Below, one piece after another: positions 1 through 8,316 of a stretch of 64,000 nucleotides of DNA. The notes below the pieces were generated by a model. The model saw nothing but the letters and a program-made list of their open reading frames with translations, searched no databases and was not told where the DNA came from. The DNA is taken from assembly GCF_014207255.1 (NCBI RefSeq), contig NZ_JACHCZ010000005.1:310001-374000 (forward strand), given 5' to 3'. The position numbers were made by a program, and so were the translations under genes. Positions within the stretch are counted from its first letter, which is position 1, and each line of letters begins with the position of its first letter. This DNA is from Pseudomonas sp. JAI120 (GTDB lineage: Bacteria > Pseudomonadota > Gammaproteobacteria > Pseudomonadales > Pseudomonadaceae).

Positions 1-1
1 C

Positions 2-97
2 CGCGAGCAGGTGAAGAAGACCAGCCAGGAACAGGCCGAGAAATTTGGCATAAAAAACGTGCAATGGCGCCGCTCGGATGTGCGCGCCCAGGCTTGA
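2..97 (+). CDS. C-terminal end of an unidentified protein (5' truncated by window edge)
   Basis: An open frame enters from the left edge and stops at TGA 95-97, giving about 31 residues that end in ...RRSDVRAQA. The fragment is charged and hydrophilic, with no motif that identifies a family. The next gene has its ribosome binding site AAGGAG at 100-105, right after this stop, so the two are probably co-transcribed. Function unknown. Confidence 0.55.
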   Translation, partial: REQVKKTSQEQAEKFGIKNVQWRRSDVRAQA

Positions 98-113
98 TCA
101 AGGAGAAATGAGC

Positions 114-377
114 ATGGATTCAATCAACGGCAAAGCGCGCATCGATTACACCCGGGACACGTTGTTCGGGCCATTGGCCAAGCATGTCGAGTGCCAGGTG
201 AGCGTGCAGCACAAACCCGGCTGGCTGGTGCTGAAGGTGTTCCAGCCGTTGCCGGACGATTTGCATGATGCGCAAACCCTGGTGCTGGCACTCGAAGGTC
301 GACGAACAAGCGGCGTGGTAAAAGACAGCCGGCATTTGTCCGACCACAGCCTGCGCCTGGAGCTGGAACCCCAATAA
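114..377 (+). CDS. small hypothetical protein, 87 aa
   Basis: Short protein beginning MDSINGKARIDY, with no signal peptide or membrane segment; probably a small soluble cytoplasmic protein. Upstream in-frame starts exist at 78 and 108. AAGGAG at 100-105 sits 8 nt before the ATG at 114 and only 2 nt before the one at 108, so 114 is preferred. It follows the truncated upstream frame by 16 nt and probably shares its transcript. I do not recognise the family; the coding call rests on the good ribosome binding site and codon use like its neighbours. Confidence 0.6.
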   Translation: MDSINGKARIDYTRDTLFGPLAKHVECQVSVQHKPGWLVLKVFQPLPDDLHDAQTLVLALEGRRTSGVVKDSRHLSDHSLRLELEPQ

Positions 378-422
378 TCGATACGCAGGGAGCCCACTAT
401 TTCAGGCTCCCTGCGAACGTAT

Positions 423-593
423 TCAGCCTTTGGCCGACTTGGCACACTCGCACCCCGTTGCAGCCGAACAAGGCTCGCCATGGGCATGGTGCTCGGCACA
501 GCCCTGGCAGCAATAGCCCTTACCGTCCTTCATTACCGCATCGACGCCCAGCACACACTTGCAATGTGGGCAGGCACAGGTTTGATCAGGCAT
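423..593 (-). CDS. bacterial metallothionein (SmtA/BmtA type), 56 aa
   Basis: Binds soft metal ions (Zn, Cd, Cu) through cysteine thiolates in the cytoplasm. The translation starts MPDQTCACPHCKCVLG and has ten cysteines (residues 6, 8, 11, 13, 28, 29, 32, 42, 48, 50) plus histidines at 10, 35, 36 and 38. The order CxCxxCxC, then YCCxxCA, then GEPC and CxC is the layout of Pseudomonas and cyanobacterial metallothioneins. Length fits the family (about 55-80 residues). AAGGAG lies 7 nt upstream of the ATG at 593. It is too short for many gene callers. It stands alone; the next gene on this strand begins 89 nt upstream. Confidence 0.93.
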   Translation of the reverse strand: MPDQTCACPHCKCVLGVDAVMKDGKGYCCQGCAEHHAHGEPCSAATGCECAKSAKG

Positions 594-681
594 GGCCAGA
601 CTCCTTCTTCATGGTCGTCCGGTGCGGCGGTTGCCAGCACCTTAAGCAGTGACTGCCCGCCGTCGGCGATGGTTCAAACCA

Positions 682-1134
682 TCAGTCGGTACGCGTATTG
701 CTGCGGTACATGAACACCAAGGCCAGCGCCAGACACACCATCGCCAGGATGCGGCTGCTCGACAGTTCGACAGCCGGGTTGCCCAGCCACCCGAAGTTAT
801 CGATCAGCATGCCCATGCCCAATTGCCCGGTGATCACGGCCACGGTTGCCACCGCAGTACCGACCACCGGCACCGCCCCGACCATCACCATCATGTACAC
901 CACGCCGAACAATGCGCCGGTCAGTTGCCATTTGGGGACGTCCAGCAGGCTGAAGGTCTGGGCCGGTTCGAAGAAGAAAATCAGCAGTGCGGTGGTGAGC
1001 GCGCCCACCGCAAACGTCAGCAGACTGCTGCGCAACACGCCTACCGACTGGCCGAGGCGCCCATTGATCGCCGCCTGCACACTCAGCACCGCACCTGCAG
1101 CAATCACCAGCACCAATAACAGAATCAGATTCAT
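682..1134 (-). CDS. DMT-superfamily YdcZ/DUF606 transporter, second of a tandem pair, 150 aa
   Basis: Inner-membrane protein of the DUF606 (YdcZ) branch of the drug/metabolite transporter superfamily, with about five hydrophobic segments. It is half the size of a normal ten-segment DMT carrier. Motifs shared with the upstream partner include the WQLTGALFGVVY stretch and GQLGMGMLIDNFGW near the C-terminus. Only 4 nt separate it from the partner gene (1139-1627), so they are one operon and probably form a heterodimer; that is inferred from size and pairing. Substrate unknown. Confidence 0.85.
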   Translation of the reverse strand: MNLILLLVLVIAAGAVLSVQAAINGRLGQSVGVLRSSLLTFAVGALTTALLIFFFEPAQTFSLLDVPKWQLTGALFGVVYMMVMVGAVPVVGTAVATVAVITGQLGMGMLIDNFGWLGNPAVELSSSRILAMVCLALALVFMYRSNTRTD

Positions 1135-1138
1135 CGCC

Positions 1139-1627
1139 TTACCCTCGTGCTATCAGAACAAGTGCCGCCACAATCAACGCCAGGGCTATCCAGCGCTCGC
1201 CATTGACCCGTTTGCGTGCGGTGCCGAACCAACCGAAATGATCGATCAGCACGCTCTTGCCCACCTGGCCGGACAAAATCGCGATCATGGTCATGGCAAT
1301 ACCGATGTGCGGCGTGGCCAGGGTCAGCACCACCACATACATCGGCCCCAGGAACCCACCGATCAATTGCCAGCGCGGCAGCTCGGACAGCGCCGGCCCC
1401 TTCTGCGGGCCGCTGAACAGCAGCAGCAAAAACAGAATCGCCGAGCCCACGCCGAAGATGCTCAAGGTTGCCCACAGGTGCCCCACTTGCACGCCGAGCG
1501 GCCCGAGCAATCCTGCCTCGACCGACAAGCCCATGCCGGCCAGGATCACCAGCGGCAACAGCAGCAGCCGTAGGAGGTTTTTCTTCGGCGTGGCTTGCGC
1601 CACAGCCTCGATGGAACTTGCTTGCAT
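1139..1627 (-). CDS. DMT-superfamily YdcZ/DUF606 transporter, first of a tandem pair, 162 aa
   Basis: About five transmembrane segments with the same landmarks as its downstream neighbour: WQLIGGFLGPMY and GQVGKSVLIDHFGW. It carries a roughly 17-residue hydrophilic N-terminal extension (MQASSIEAVAQATPKK) that the other copy lacks. It is the promoter-proximal gene of the pair and is transcribed divergently from the LysR gene at 1746, which is therefore a likely regulator. The substrate cannot be inferred from sequence. Confidence 0.85.
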   Translation of the reverse strand: MQASSIEAVAQATPKKNLLRLLLLPLVILAGMGLSVEAGLLGPLGVQVGHLWATLSIFGVGSAILFLLLLFSGPQKGPALSELPRWQLIGGFLGPMYVVVLTLATPHIGIAMTMIAILSGQVGKSVLIDHFGWFGTARKRVNGERWIALALIVAALVLIARG

Positions 1628-1745
1628 ACATCACCTGCACGTCAACAAAGGATTGGATGACGCGCATTATCCGGTGGTCGTTCTGTGCGATAAATGGGAG
1701 TATGCGGACAACACCTTTGCGCAGAACGCACAGCACGGAGCCACG

Positions 1746-2678
1746 ATGCAGGGTTTGAATGAATTGAGTTTCAAGGCGCTGCGCCTGTTCGTCGCCGTGC
1801 TGGATCACGGTAGTTTTTCTGAAGTAGCCCGCCGTGAAGGCTTGGCGCCCTCCTCGATTTCCCGGCAGATCCAACTGATGGAACAAGCCCTCGGCCAGCA
1901 GTTGCTCTATCGTCACACCCGCGCGGTAAGCCCCACCGAGGCCGGGCGCCTGCTGGGGCGGCACGCGCGCGTGATGCTCGAACAACTGGAAGCCGCCGGC
2001 CAGGCCCTGCAGGAGCAGGAAAGCGAACCCAGCGGCCTGGTACGCATCAACGCACCGATGGTGTTCGGCCAGCGTCACCTGTCACCGTGGCTGGGTGAGT
2101 TATGCCGGCGCTACCCGAAACTGCAACTGGACATCCAGCAAACCGACACCTTCGTCGACCCGCTGCAAGACGGCACCGACCTGCTGTTTCGTATCGGCGT
2201 GCTCAACGATTCCAGCATGCAGGCACGCATCTTCGCACCCCAGCGCTTTCGCCTCGCGGCCAGCCCCGCCTACCTGGCCCGGCATGGCATGCCCCGACAC
2301 CCTGAAGAACTGATCCACCACCAGTGCCTGGCCTACAAGGGCATCACCGGCCAGCAACGCTGGTTTTTCCGCAAGGGCCAGGACGACTGGACACCCTATA
2401 GCGTTAAGGGCCCGATCACCGGCAACCATGCCGACACCCTCACCCACGCCGCCGAACAAGGCCTGGGGCTGGTGGTGTTTCCGTCCTGGCTGATCGGCGA
2501 AGGCCTGCGCGCCGGCACCTTGCAGGCGGTGCTGACGGACTACGATGTGGCGACAACCCTCGAGCCCCAGCAGATTGCGGCGTTGTGGCCGGGGAGCCGG
2601 CGCCTGTCGCTGAAAGTGCGCACGGTGATTGATTACTTTGTGGAGTGTTTTGGGACGGTGCCGTATTGGGATCGATGA
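1746..2678 (+). CDS. LysR-family transcriptional regulator, 310 aa
   Basis: The N-terminal winged helix-turn-helix spans about residues 5-65, with the typical LRLFVAVLDHGSFSEVARREG / SSISRQIQ signature. A periplasmic-binding-fold effector domain covers about 90-300. The frame is open far upstream, but translation should begin at ATG 1746 (MQGLNELSFKALR), which has GGAG at 1737-1740 and yields the family length. It is divergent from the YdcZ pair with a 118-bp spacer, the classic arrangement for a LysR regulator and its target. Confidence 0.9.
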   Translation: MQGLNELSFKALRLFVAVLDHGSFSEVARREGLAPSSISRQIQLMEQALGQQLLYRHTRAVSPTEAGRLLGRHARVMLEQLEAAGQALQEQESEPSGLVRINAPMVFGQRHLSPWLGELCRRYPKLQLDIQQTDTFVDPLQDGTDLLFRIGVLNDSSMQARIFAPQRFRLAASPAYLARHGMPRHPEELIHHQCLAYKGITGQQRWFFRKGQDDWTPYSVKGPITGNHADTLTHAAEQGLGLVVFPSWLIGEGLRAGTLQAVLTDYDVATTLEPQQIAALWPGSRRLSLKVRTVIDYFVECFGTVPYWDR

Positions 2679-2889
2679 GCGGTTGAGGAATTTTCCGAGT
2701 AGTAAAAGTAGGCTCGGTCTGATTTAACGAGCCACTATATTTTGGACTGGGTGCATTGCGGCAGACTTTGGCGATGTCTTTTTTGGAGAGATGCCATGGT
2801 TTTCATGTACCCAAAGCCATCGCGCGATGAACGCGCGGCGGCAACCAGCGGTCGGCCCGTCTTGGATAGCTCGCCCAGTTTTGGCTATA

Positions 2890-2899
2890 TTTGGCCAAA
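2890..2899. promoter_or_regulatory. 10-bp palindrome upstream of the antitoxin gene, candidate autoregulatory operator
   Basis: TTTGGCCAAA is a perfect palindrome ending 16 nt before the antitoxin ATG at 2916. A second TTTTGG at 2879-2884 pairs with CCAAAA at 2895-2900. Phd/YefM antitoxins usually repress their own operon by binding short palindromes here; the role is inferred. The rest of 2679-2889 holds no gene or repeat I can recognise. Confidence 0.4.
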
Positions 2900-2915
2900 A
2901 TACGCGGAGCACCTC

Positions 2916-3155
2916 ATGATTACCGTACCCTTGGGCGAAGCAAAAAATAACCTGTCAAAACTGGTGGATGACGCCGCCGCCGGCAAAATTATCACCATTG
3001 CCAAGCATGGACGTGCGATGGCGCAACTCGTCCCCGTGGGGAAATCCAAAGGTCAGCGAATTGGCGTGATGAAAGGAAAGCTGGTTGTCCCCGAGGATTT
3101 TGAAGCGCCCCTGCCAGATGACCTGCTGGATACGTTTGCAGGCAGCCATCCATGA
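2916..3155 (+). CDS. Phd/YefM-type antitoxin, 79 aa
   Basis: Neutralises the VapC toxin encoded next to it and probably represses the operon. The N-terminus MITVPLGEAKNNLSKLV followed by GKIITIAKHGRAMAQLVPV is the Phd/YefM fold that binds DNA. The acidic, proline-rich C-terminus (PEDFEAPLPDDLLDTF) is the usual toxin-wrapping tail. The frame extends upstream to 2742, but ATG 2916 gives the exact family N-terminus and has GGAG at 2906-2909. It overlaps the toxin gene by 4 nt (ATGA at 3152), indicating translational coupling. Confidence 0.9.
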   Translation: MITVPLGEAKNNLSKLVDDAAAGKIITIAKHGRAMAQLVPVGKSKGQRIGVMKGKLVVPEDFEAPLPDDLLDTFAGSHP

Positions 3156-3529
3156 GGGTGCTGCTGGATACCCATGTTCTGCTCTGGGCACTGAGTGATG
3201 ACCCGAAGCTATCCAGCAAAGCCCGACGACTGATCGAGAATGCCGCAGAGATTTACGTCAGCGCGGCAACCTTCTGGGAAATGGCGATCAAGGTCGGCCT
3301 TGGAAAACTCGATGCCGACCTGGACGAAATCCGGGAATATTGCCTTGAAAGCGGTTTCGTCGAACTGCCCATCACCTCAGAACACGCGATTGCCGTAAAG
3401 GATCTTGAGCATCATCACAAAGACCCTTTTGATCGGCTCATCGTAGCGACAGCCATCAGTGAACCGATGAGGCTAATGACCGCCGACGCGCAGATTGCCC
3501 AATACACATCCCTGGCCATTCTGGTGTAG
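3152..3529 (+). CDS. vapC: VapC-like PIN-domain ribonuclease toxin, 125 aa
   Basis: Mg-dependent RNase of the PIN fold, the toxin of the adjacent pair. The four acidic active-site residues are visible: D6 in LLDTHVLLWAL, E43 in ATFWEMAI, D94 in DPFDRLIVATA and D112 in MTADAQI. The protein is full length for type II VapC toxins, so it should be active. A 60-nt sample of this gene is 50% GC, below its surroundings, which fits acquisition by transfer. It converges on mntH, whose stop lies 21 nt away. Confidence 0.92.
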   Translation: MRVLLDTHVLLWALSDDPKLSSKARRLIENAAEIYVSAATFWEMAIKVGLGKLDADLDEIREYCLESGFVELPITSEHAIAVKDLEHHHKDPFDRLIVATAISEPMRLMTADAQIAQYTSLAILV

Positions 3530-3550
3530 TCCACACCCACTGCCCGGAAC

Positions 3551-4870
3551 TCAGAACACCCACTGTCCAATCAACCACGCATTGGCCCCACTGATGACCG
3601 CAAACAGAAACCACGCCAACACGCGGGTATGCAGGCGATTGACGAACGGCCCCATCAGTTGCTTGTCGCCGGTCATGCGGATCAAGGGGTACAACGCGAA
3701 CGGCAACTGCAGGCTGAGCACCACCTGGCTGAGGATCAGCAGCTTGCCAATGGCCTGGTCACCCATCAACCACACCCCGAGAAACGCCGGGATCAGCGCC
3801 AGCCCACGGGTGATCAGGCGGCGTTGCCAGCAGGGAATGCGCAGGTTGAGGTAGCCCTCCATGATCACTTGCCCGGCGATGGTGCCGGTAAAGGTCGAGC
3901 TTTGCCCGGACGCCAGCAAGGCGATGCCGAACAGGATGCTGGCAAAGGCGCCGCCCACCAGCGGGTCGAGCAAGCGGTAGGCGTCCTGGATCTCGACCAC
4001 CTCAGTGTGCCCCGTCTTGTAGAAGGCGGAGGCGGCGAGTATCAGGATGGCGGCGTTGACCAGCAGTGCCAGGGCCAGGGAGCCAATGGTGTCGATCCGG
4101 GCCAGCTTGACCGCGTCCTGTTTGCTCGCGAGGTCTTTGCCGATCAGGCGGGTTTGCACGATCGAGCTGTGCAGGTAGAGGTTATGGGGCATCACCGTGG
4201 CGCCGAGAATACCGATAGCCAGGTACAACGGCGCGGCATCGCTGATGGCCGAAAGGGATGGGGTGAAACCACTGAACACATCCGGCCAATAAGGTTTGAT
4301 CAGCACCAGCTCAATAAAGAAACACACGCCGATGGTCGCCACCAGCGCCAGCATGATCGCTTCCAGGCGGCGAAAACCACGGTTTTGCAGGGCCAGGACC
4401 AACAGCGTATCGAAGGCGGTGATGACAATGCCGGTGGTCAGGGAAACGCCCAGCAGCAGGTGAAACGCCAGGGCGCAGCCGAGCACTTCGGCAAGGTCCG
4501 TGGCGATAATGGAGATTTCCGCCAACACCCACTGGGTGCGTGCGGAGCGTTTGCTGTAGCGCTCACGGCACAGTTGTGCGAGGTCCTTGCCGGTAGCGAT
4601 GCCAAGGCGTGAGCACAGGCACTGCACCGCCATCCCCGCCAGACTGGCGAGCAACACCACGAACAACAGGCTGTAGCCGTAGCGCGACCCGGCTTCGATG
4701 GCCGTGGCCCAGTTGCCCGGGTCCATGTAGCCGATGGAGATCAGCAGGCCGGGGCCGGCAAACATAAGAATGCGTTTGAAGAACGACGCCGTGGGGTCAA
4801 CGGCGACGGAGCCCGCCACTTCCGGCGGGCAGAATGGAGCGGTAGCGATTTTCGGCAGGCTGAATTTCAC
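3551..4870 (-). CDS. mntH: Nramp-family H+-coupled Mn2+ (divalent metal) importer MntH, 439 aa
   Basis: Inner-membrane symporter importing Mn2+ (and Fe2+) with protons. Eleven or so membrane segments are visible. The Nramp signature SIGYMDPGNWAT is near residue 45 (the DPGN metal-site loop) and the second metal-site element MPHNLYLHSS near residue 225. Length fits MntH. It starts 41 nt after the stop of the hydrolase-YaaW gene on the same strand and may be co-transcribed with it. No MntR, Fur or OxyR site was recognisable in that short gap. The Mn exporter mntP is 51 kb away in this window. Confidence 0.95.
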   Translation of the reverse strand: MKFSLPKIATAPFCPPEVAGSVAVDPTASFFKRILMFAGPGLLISIGYMDPGNWATAIEAGSRYGYSLLFVVLLASLAGMAVQCLCSRLGIATGKDLAQLCRERYSKRSARTQWVLAEISIIATDLAEVLGCALAFHLLLGVSLTTGIVITAFDTLLVLALQNRGFRRLEAIMLALVATIGVCFFIELVLIKPYWPDVFSGFTPSLSAISDAAPLYLAIGILGATVMPHNLYLHSSIVQTRLIGKDLASKQDAVKLARIDTIGSLALALLVNAAILILAASAFYKTGHTEVVEIQDAYRLLDPLVGGAFASILFGIALLASGQSSTFTGTIAGQVIMEGYLNLRIPCWQRRLITRGLALIPAFLGVWLMGDQAIGKLLILSQVVLSLQLPFALYPLIRMTGDKQLMGPFVNRLHTRVLAWFLFAVISGANAWLIGQWVF

Positions 4871-4911
4871 GCGGTATCCCAGGCAAACACACTCGACAGG
4901 GGCTCAGCTTA

Positions 4912-6465
4912 TCAGTCAGACGCAACGGTGCGCATCACCGTCTCCCGAGGCAGGTCAAACGCCTCCACCACCTGCACCACCAGGTCCATCTCCTGGTTCA
5001 AGGCTTCACGCTCCATGCGCTGGCGAATCACCCCGACCACCAACACCGCCAGGGTGGTAATCGAATAGGCCGGGCCGGAAAACGCCCGTACACCGCTCAC
5101 CAGCAGCATCGCCGCCGCCAGCGCCTGGCCCACCACCGGGATCGCCGTGGCCGCACCACGACGCAGGATAAACCCGGTCAACCCGGCCAGCGCCGTGCCA
5201 CTCAATGCCGTAGTGGCCGAGCGGCCGACATCGAAACGGCTGAACAGCCCCTGCTCTTTCTGTGCAGCCGCCTTGAGCTCTGCGTCGAATACCTGGCGGT
5301 CGGCGTTGCTGAGTTTGTCCTTGTACTGCTCAATCAGTTTTTCCGCGACCAGGGCTTCAAGGTCAGCCAGCGCAACGGTTGCGACGGGCTCGGAAAACTT
5401 GATCCCCAGCCGCTGCGCCACATCTTCGGCAATCTGGCGATAGTTCACGCCGTGGCCACGGGCCAGGTTCATAAAACTATCGCCGCCCATGCGCTGCAAC
5501 TCGATGGCCAGCTTGAGCGGCTCGCGCACCGTGGCGTCGATCGATGCACTGCGCTTTTGCGCCATCAATTCGGCGAGAAACTTCAGCTCTTCCGGCCGCG
5601 CCTGCACCAGGGCCGGAAACAAGTCGACGTCCTCTTCGGCAAAGCGTACCTCGCTGCTGCGCTGGTCGGAACGAATCAGGCCGCGCCGCTCCTGCAACAG
5701 GTCGGTGTACTGCACCACGGTCTGCAACTGCGGCCAGTAGGCGGCGTGATCGAAGGTGGCCAAGTGCACATTGGTGACCTTGGCCTTGAGCGCCGGCGTC
5801 ACCGGGATCGCGTACCGGCCGATGCACCGCTCGGTGTCCGGCTTCATCGCCAGGGCCCAGTCCTTGCTGGAATGGCAATTGATCACCCGCCCCTTGAGCG
5901 GCGCGCACACCTCTTCCCAAGGGCTAGACGTACAGATCGCGCCGCCCATCAACAGCAGGTTGTCCAATGGCAGCTCGCGCGCGGTGTCCGGGCTGGCCAG
6001 CAGGCTCTTGACCAGAATCCGCGCCCCCAGGGAATGACCGATCAGGTTGATACGCCGCACCTCCAGCGACTCGCCATGCAGGTAGCTGGCCAGCTCCGGC
6101 AGCAAGCTCCTGGCCACTTCGTCCACCCGCGCCTCGACGCTTTTATAGTGGTCGAGAAAATACGCAATCGCCTTGCCCACGCCTACGGTCGCAGCACCGA
6201 TGCCACCACCACCCAGCATCGCGGCGATCACATCCTTGAAGGGCGCAAACAGGTTTTCCAGGAAATGCCCCGCCGGCCAGAACAGCATCAGGTTGGTCGA
6301 CCCTTCGATACCCGCGAGCTGCGCCTTGAAATTGCCCAGTTGTTGCCGGTTGAAGAACGCCGAGTAACCGTGCACATAGAGATTGAGCACATCCCCCTGA
6401 GGCTCGCCGCACAATACGAACGTGGGCTTGCGGGTGCGGTGCATTTCATCCCACTGGTGCTGCAT
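4912..6465 (-). CDS. alpha/beta hydrolase fused to a YaaW/UPF0174-like membrane domain, 517 aa
   Basis: Residues 25-255 form a lipase-like alpha/beta hydrolase of the DUF726-like kind: LYVHGYSAFF strand, nucleophile elbow GHSLGA with Ser145, a likely acid around D202 and His240 in FDHAAYW. Residues 280-485 match my memory of E. coli YaaW: ELQRMGGDSFMNLARGHG, then a hydrophobic hairpin rich in Ala and Gly, then SGVRAFSGPAYSIT. About two hydrophobic segments (415-480) would anchor it in the inner membrane. ATG 6465 (MQHQWDEMH) is chosen because AGGAGT lies 9 nt upstream; the frame stays open to 6507. Substrate unknown. Confidence 0.8.
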   Translation of the reverse strand: MQHQWDEMHRTRKPTFVLCGEPQGDVLNLYVHGYSAFFNRQQLGNFKAQLAGIEGSTNLMLFWPAGHFLENLFAPFKDVIAAMLGGGGIGAATVGVGKAIAYFLDHYKSVEARVDEVARSLLPELASYLHGESLEVRRINLIGHSLGARILVKSLLASPDTARELPLDNLLLMGGAICTSSPWEEVCAPLKGRVINCHSSKDWALAMKPDTERCIGRYAIPVTPALKAKVTNVHLATFDHAAYWPQLQTVVQYTDLLQERRGLIRSDQRSSEVRFAEEDVDLFPALVQARPEELKFLAELMAQKRSASIDATVREPLKLAIELQRMGGDSFMNLARGHGVNYRQIAEDVAQRLGIKFSEPVATVALADLEALVAEKLIEQYKDKLSNADRQVFDAELKAAAQKEQGLFSRFDVGRSATTALSGTALAGLTGFILRRGAATAIPVVGQALAAAMLLVSGVRAFSGPAYSITTLAVLVVGVIRQRMEREALNQEMDLVVQVVEAFDLPRETVMRTVASD

Positions 6466-6558
6466 GGGCCGGTGACTCCTGGTGACGAGGGACGGCGATA
6501 ATACCAAAGGGAGGCTTGTAGGACGGTGAATCCTGACCGGCGTGGCGGTCGCGAAGGA

Positions 6559-7341
6559 TCAGAACTGCGCCGCAGCCTTTGATTTGGCCAGGTAGCGCGC
6601 CGGCGAATCCCCCAGGTTGCGCCGGAACACGGAGGTGAATGCACTGGAACTGCTGAACCCCAATTCGAGCGCTACCTCGGTGATGGACGCGCCGTGGCTT
6701 AGCCGTGCGGTGGCTTCCAATAGGCACACCTGCTGGCGCCAGGACACGAACGTCATCCCCGTGCCCTCGTAGAAATGGCGGGTGAAGGTGCGCCGGCTCA
6801 TGTTCGACCAATCAGCCATCTCATCAAGGGTGATTTTCTGCGTGGGCGCATCCAGGAAGCGCTGACAGGCTCGCGCCAGCCGCGACTCGCACGGCAATGG
6901 CGCGCTGAGTGGCAGCTCGGGCATGGCTCCGATTTCATCAATCAACAGCGTCAGCACGCAGTGATGCCTCACGCTGGGTAATGTCGAGGAGTCGATAGCC
7001 AACGCCGCCTCAAGCAAATGCCTGAGCAGGGGCGACACTTCAAACACTTGGCAGCGCTCCTGCAACCCCGCCCGCTCAGCCGCCTCGGCGTTCAAGTAGG
7101 TATTGAGCATCACCACATCCCCGCGCATATGCATAGCGTGGGGCACACCACTCGGCACCCAGATCGCCCGCTGCGGCGGTACCACCCAGTTGCCGAGATC
7201 GGTGAACATTTTCAGCGCGCCGGTGGAGGCATAGGCGAACTGCCCACGTGAATGCGTGTGCCGCTCAAAGACGGTGCCGCAAGGGTATTCGCGCAGTGTT
7301 ACCACGGCTTCAGGGCTGGCGGGGTCAAAGGTCGGAATCAT
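6559..7341 (-). CDS. AraC-family transcriptional regulator with N-terminal cupin, 260 aa
   Basis: The N-terminal half has a cupin sensor (HTHSRGQFAYASTGALKMF, then WVVPPQRAIWVPSGVPH). The C-terminal half has the two helix-turn-helix motifs of AraC/XylS proteins: LDEMADWSNMSRRTFTRHF and ITEVALELGFSSSSAFTSVF followed by PARYLA. Divergent from the EamA-type exporter at 7445 with a 103-bp spacer, so it probably controls that gene. Confidence 0.9.
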   Translation of the reverse strand: MIPTFDPASPEAVVTLREYPCGTVFERHTHSRGQFAYASTGALKMFTDLGNWVVPPQRAIWVPSGVPHAMHMRGDVVMLNTYLNAEAAERAGLQERCQVFEVSPLLRHLLEAALAIDSSTLPSVRHHCVLTLLIDEIGAMPELPLSAPLPCESRLARACQRFLDAPTQKITLDEMADWSNMSRRTFTRHFYEGTGMTFVSWRQQVCLLEATARLSHGASITEVALELGFSSSSAFTSVFRRNLGDSPARYLAKSKAAAQF

Positions 7342-7409
7342 GGCCTGATTCTGTCAAAATATGACCTTACATAGCAAGCGGGCCAGCCAACCACCCCCTA
7401 ACATCCACG

Positions 7410-7436
7410 CCCTTGGATAACTGTAATGACCAAGGG
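7410..7436. promoter_or_regulatory. inverted repeat CCCTTGG-N13-CCAAGGG overlapping the RBS of the exporter
   Basis: CCCTTGG at 7410-7416 is repeated inverted as CCAAGGG at 7430-7436. The right arm overlaps the AAGGGAA ribosome binding site of the EamA gene (ATG 7445). It could be an operator for the divergent AraC protein or an mRNA hairpin hiding the ribosome binding site. The role is inferred from position only. Confidence 0.4.
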
Positions 7437-7444
7437 AACATTCC

Positions 7445-8302
7445 ATGCTGAAAAAACATCTGGCGCTCGCCGTGCTCGTCACCTTGGTATGGGGGGTGAA
7501 TTTCCCCATTACCAAACTGGGCCTGCGCTCGGTCGACCCCTTCGTCCTCACGGGCATCCGCTTTGCCCTCGCCGCCCTGCCACTGGTGTTCTTCATCAAG
7601 CGCCCCGCTGTCAAATTCAGCTACGTGGCCGCCTACGGCGTCATCTTCGGGTTGGGCATGTGGGGCGTGATCAACTATGGCATCGAAAGGGGTGTGAGCC
7701 CCGGCATCGCGTCATTGATCATTCAACTCAGCGTATTTTTCACCATGGGCTGGGGTTGCGTGTTGTTCAGGGAAAAACTCCGCGGGACGCAAATGGCAGG
7801 TGCATTTCTAGCCCTGATCGGCCTGGCAGCTATCATCTCCACCCGGGAAGGCAGCCACGCAGTGCTGGGCGTGATGCTGATCGTATTCAGCGCGCTGGCC
7901 TGGAGCGTGGGCAACGTCATCATCAAGAAGTCGGGGGTCACTGAGGTCTTCTCGTTCATGGTGTGGGCCAGCCTGTTTCCGCCGATCCCGTTATTTCTTA
8001 TGGCCTGGCTGATGCATGGCAGCGCGCCGTTCGAAGGCTTGCAGTCGAGCCTCGACATCATGGCGATCCTGTCCATTCTGTTTCAGGTGTACCTGGCGAC
8101 GCACTTTGCCTACTGGGGCTGGAACTCGCTGCTCAAGCTGTACCCGGTGTCCACGGTGGCGCCACTGTCGTTGTTGATTCCGGTGTTCGGGATCAGCAGT
8201 TCGATGCTGCTGATTGGCGAGCGTGTTTCCACGCCGGACCTGATCTCGATTGCGATCATCATCGTCGGCCTGGCCGTGGGTTTGTACCGCAAGCCGGCGT
8301 GA
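7445..8302 (+). CDS. EamA/DMT-family exporter, 285 aa
   Basis: Inner-membrane carrier with ten hydrophobic segments in two EamA halves. Signs are LVWGVNFPITKLGL at the N-terminus, the PLVFFIKRP loop, and the second-half SLLIPVFGISSSMLLIGERVS. YdeD/RhaT-like members export amino acids or related metabolites, but the substrate here is not predictable. AAGGGAA lies 6 nt before ATG 7445. Paired with the divergent AraC regulator. Confidence 0.88.
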   Translation: MLKKHLALAVLVTLVWGVNFPITKLGLRSVDPFVLTGIRFALAALPLVFFIKRPAVKFSYVAAYGVIFGLGMWGVINYGIERGVSPGIASLIIQLSVFFTMGWGCVLFREKLRGTQMAGAFLALIGLAAIISTREGSHAVLGVMLIVFSALAWSVGNVIIKKSGVTEVFSFMVWASLFPPIPLFLMAWLMHGSAPFEGLQSSLDIMAILSILFQVYLATHFAYWGWNSLLKLYPVSTVAPLSLLIPVFGISSSMLLIGERVSTPDLISIAIIIVGLAVGLYRKPA

Positions 8303-8316
8303 ACCGCCCGCCGCCA

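Noticed and set aside
1666..1694. ATTATC / GATAAA inverted repeat in the LysR-YdcZ gap
   Set aside because: Only six bases with imperfect continuation; too weak to call an operator.
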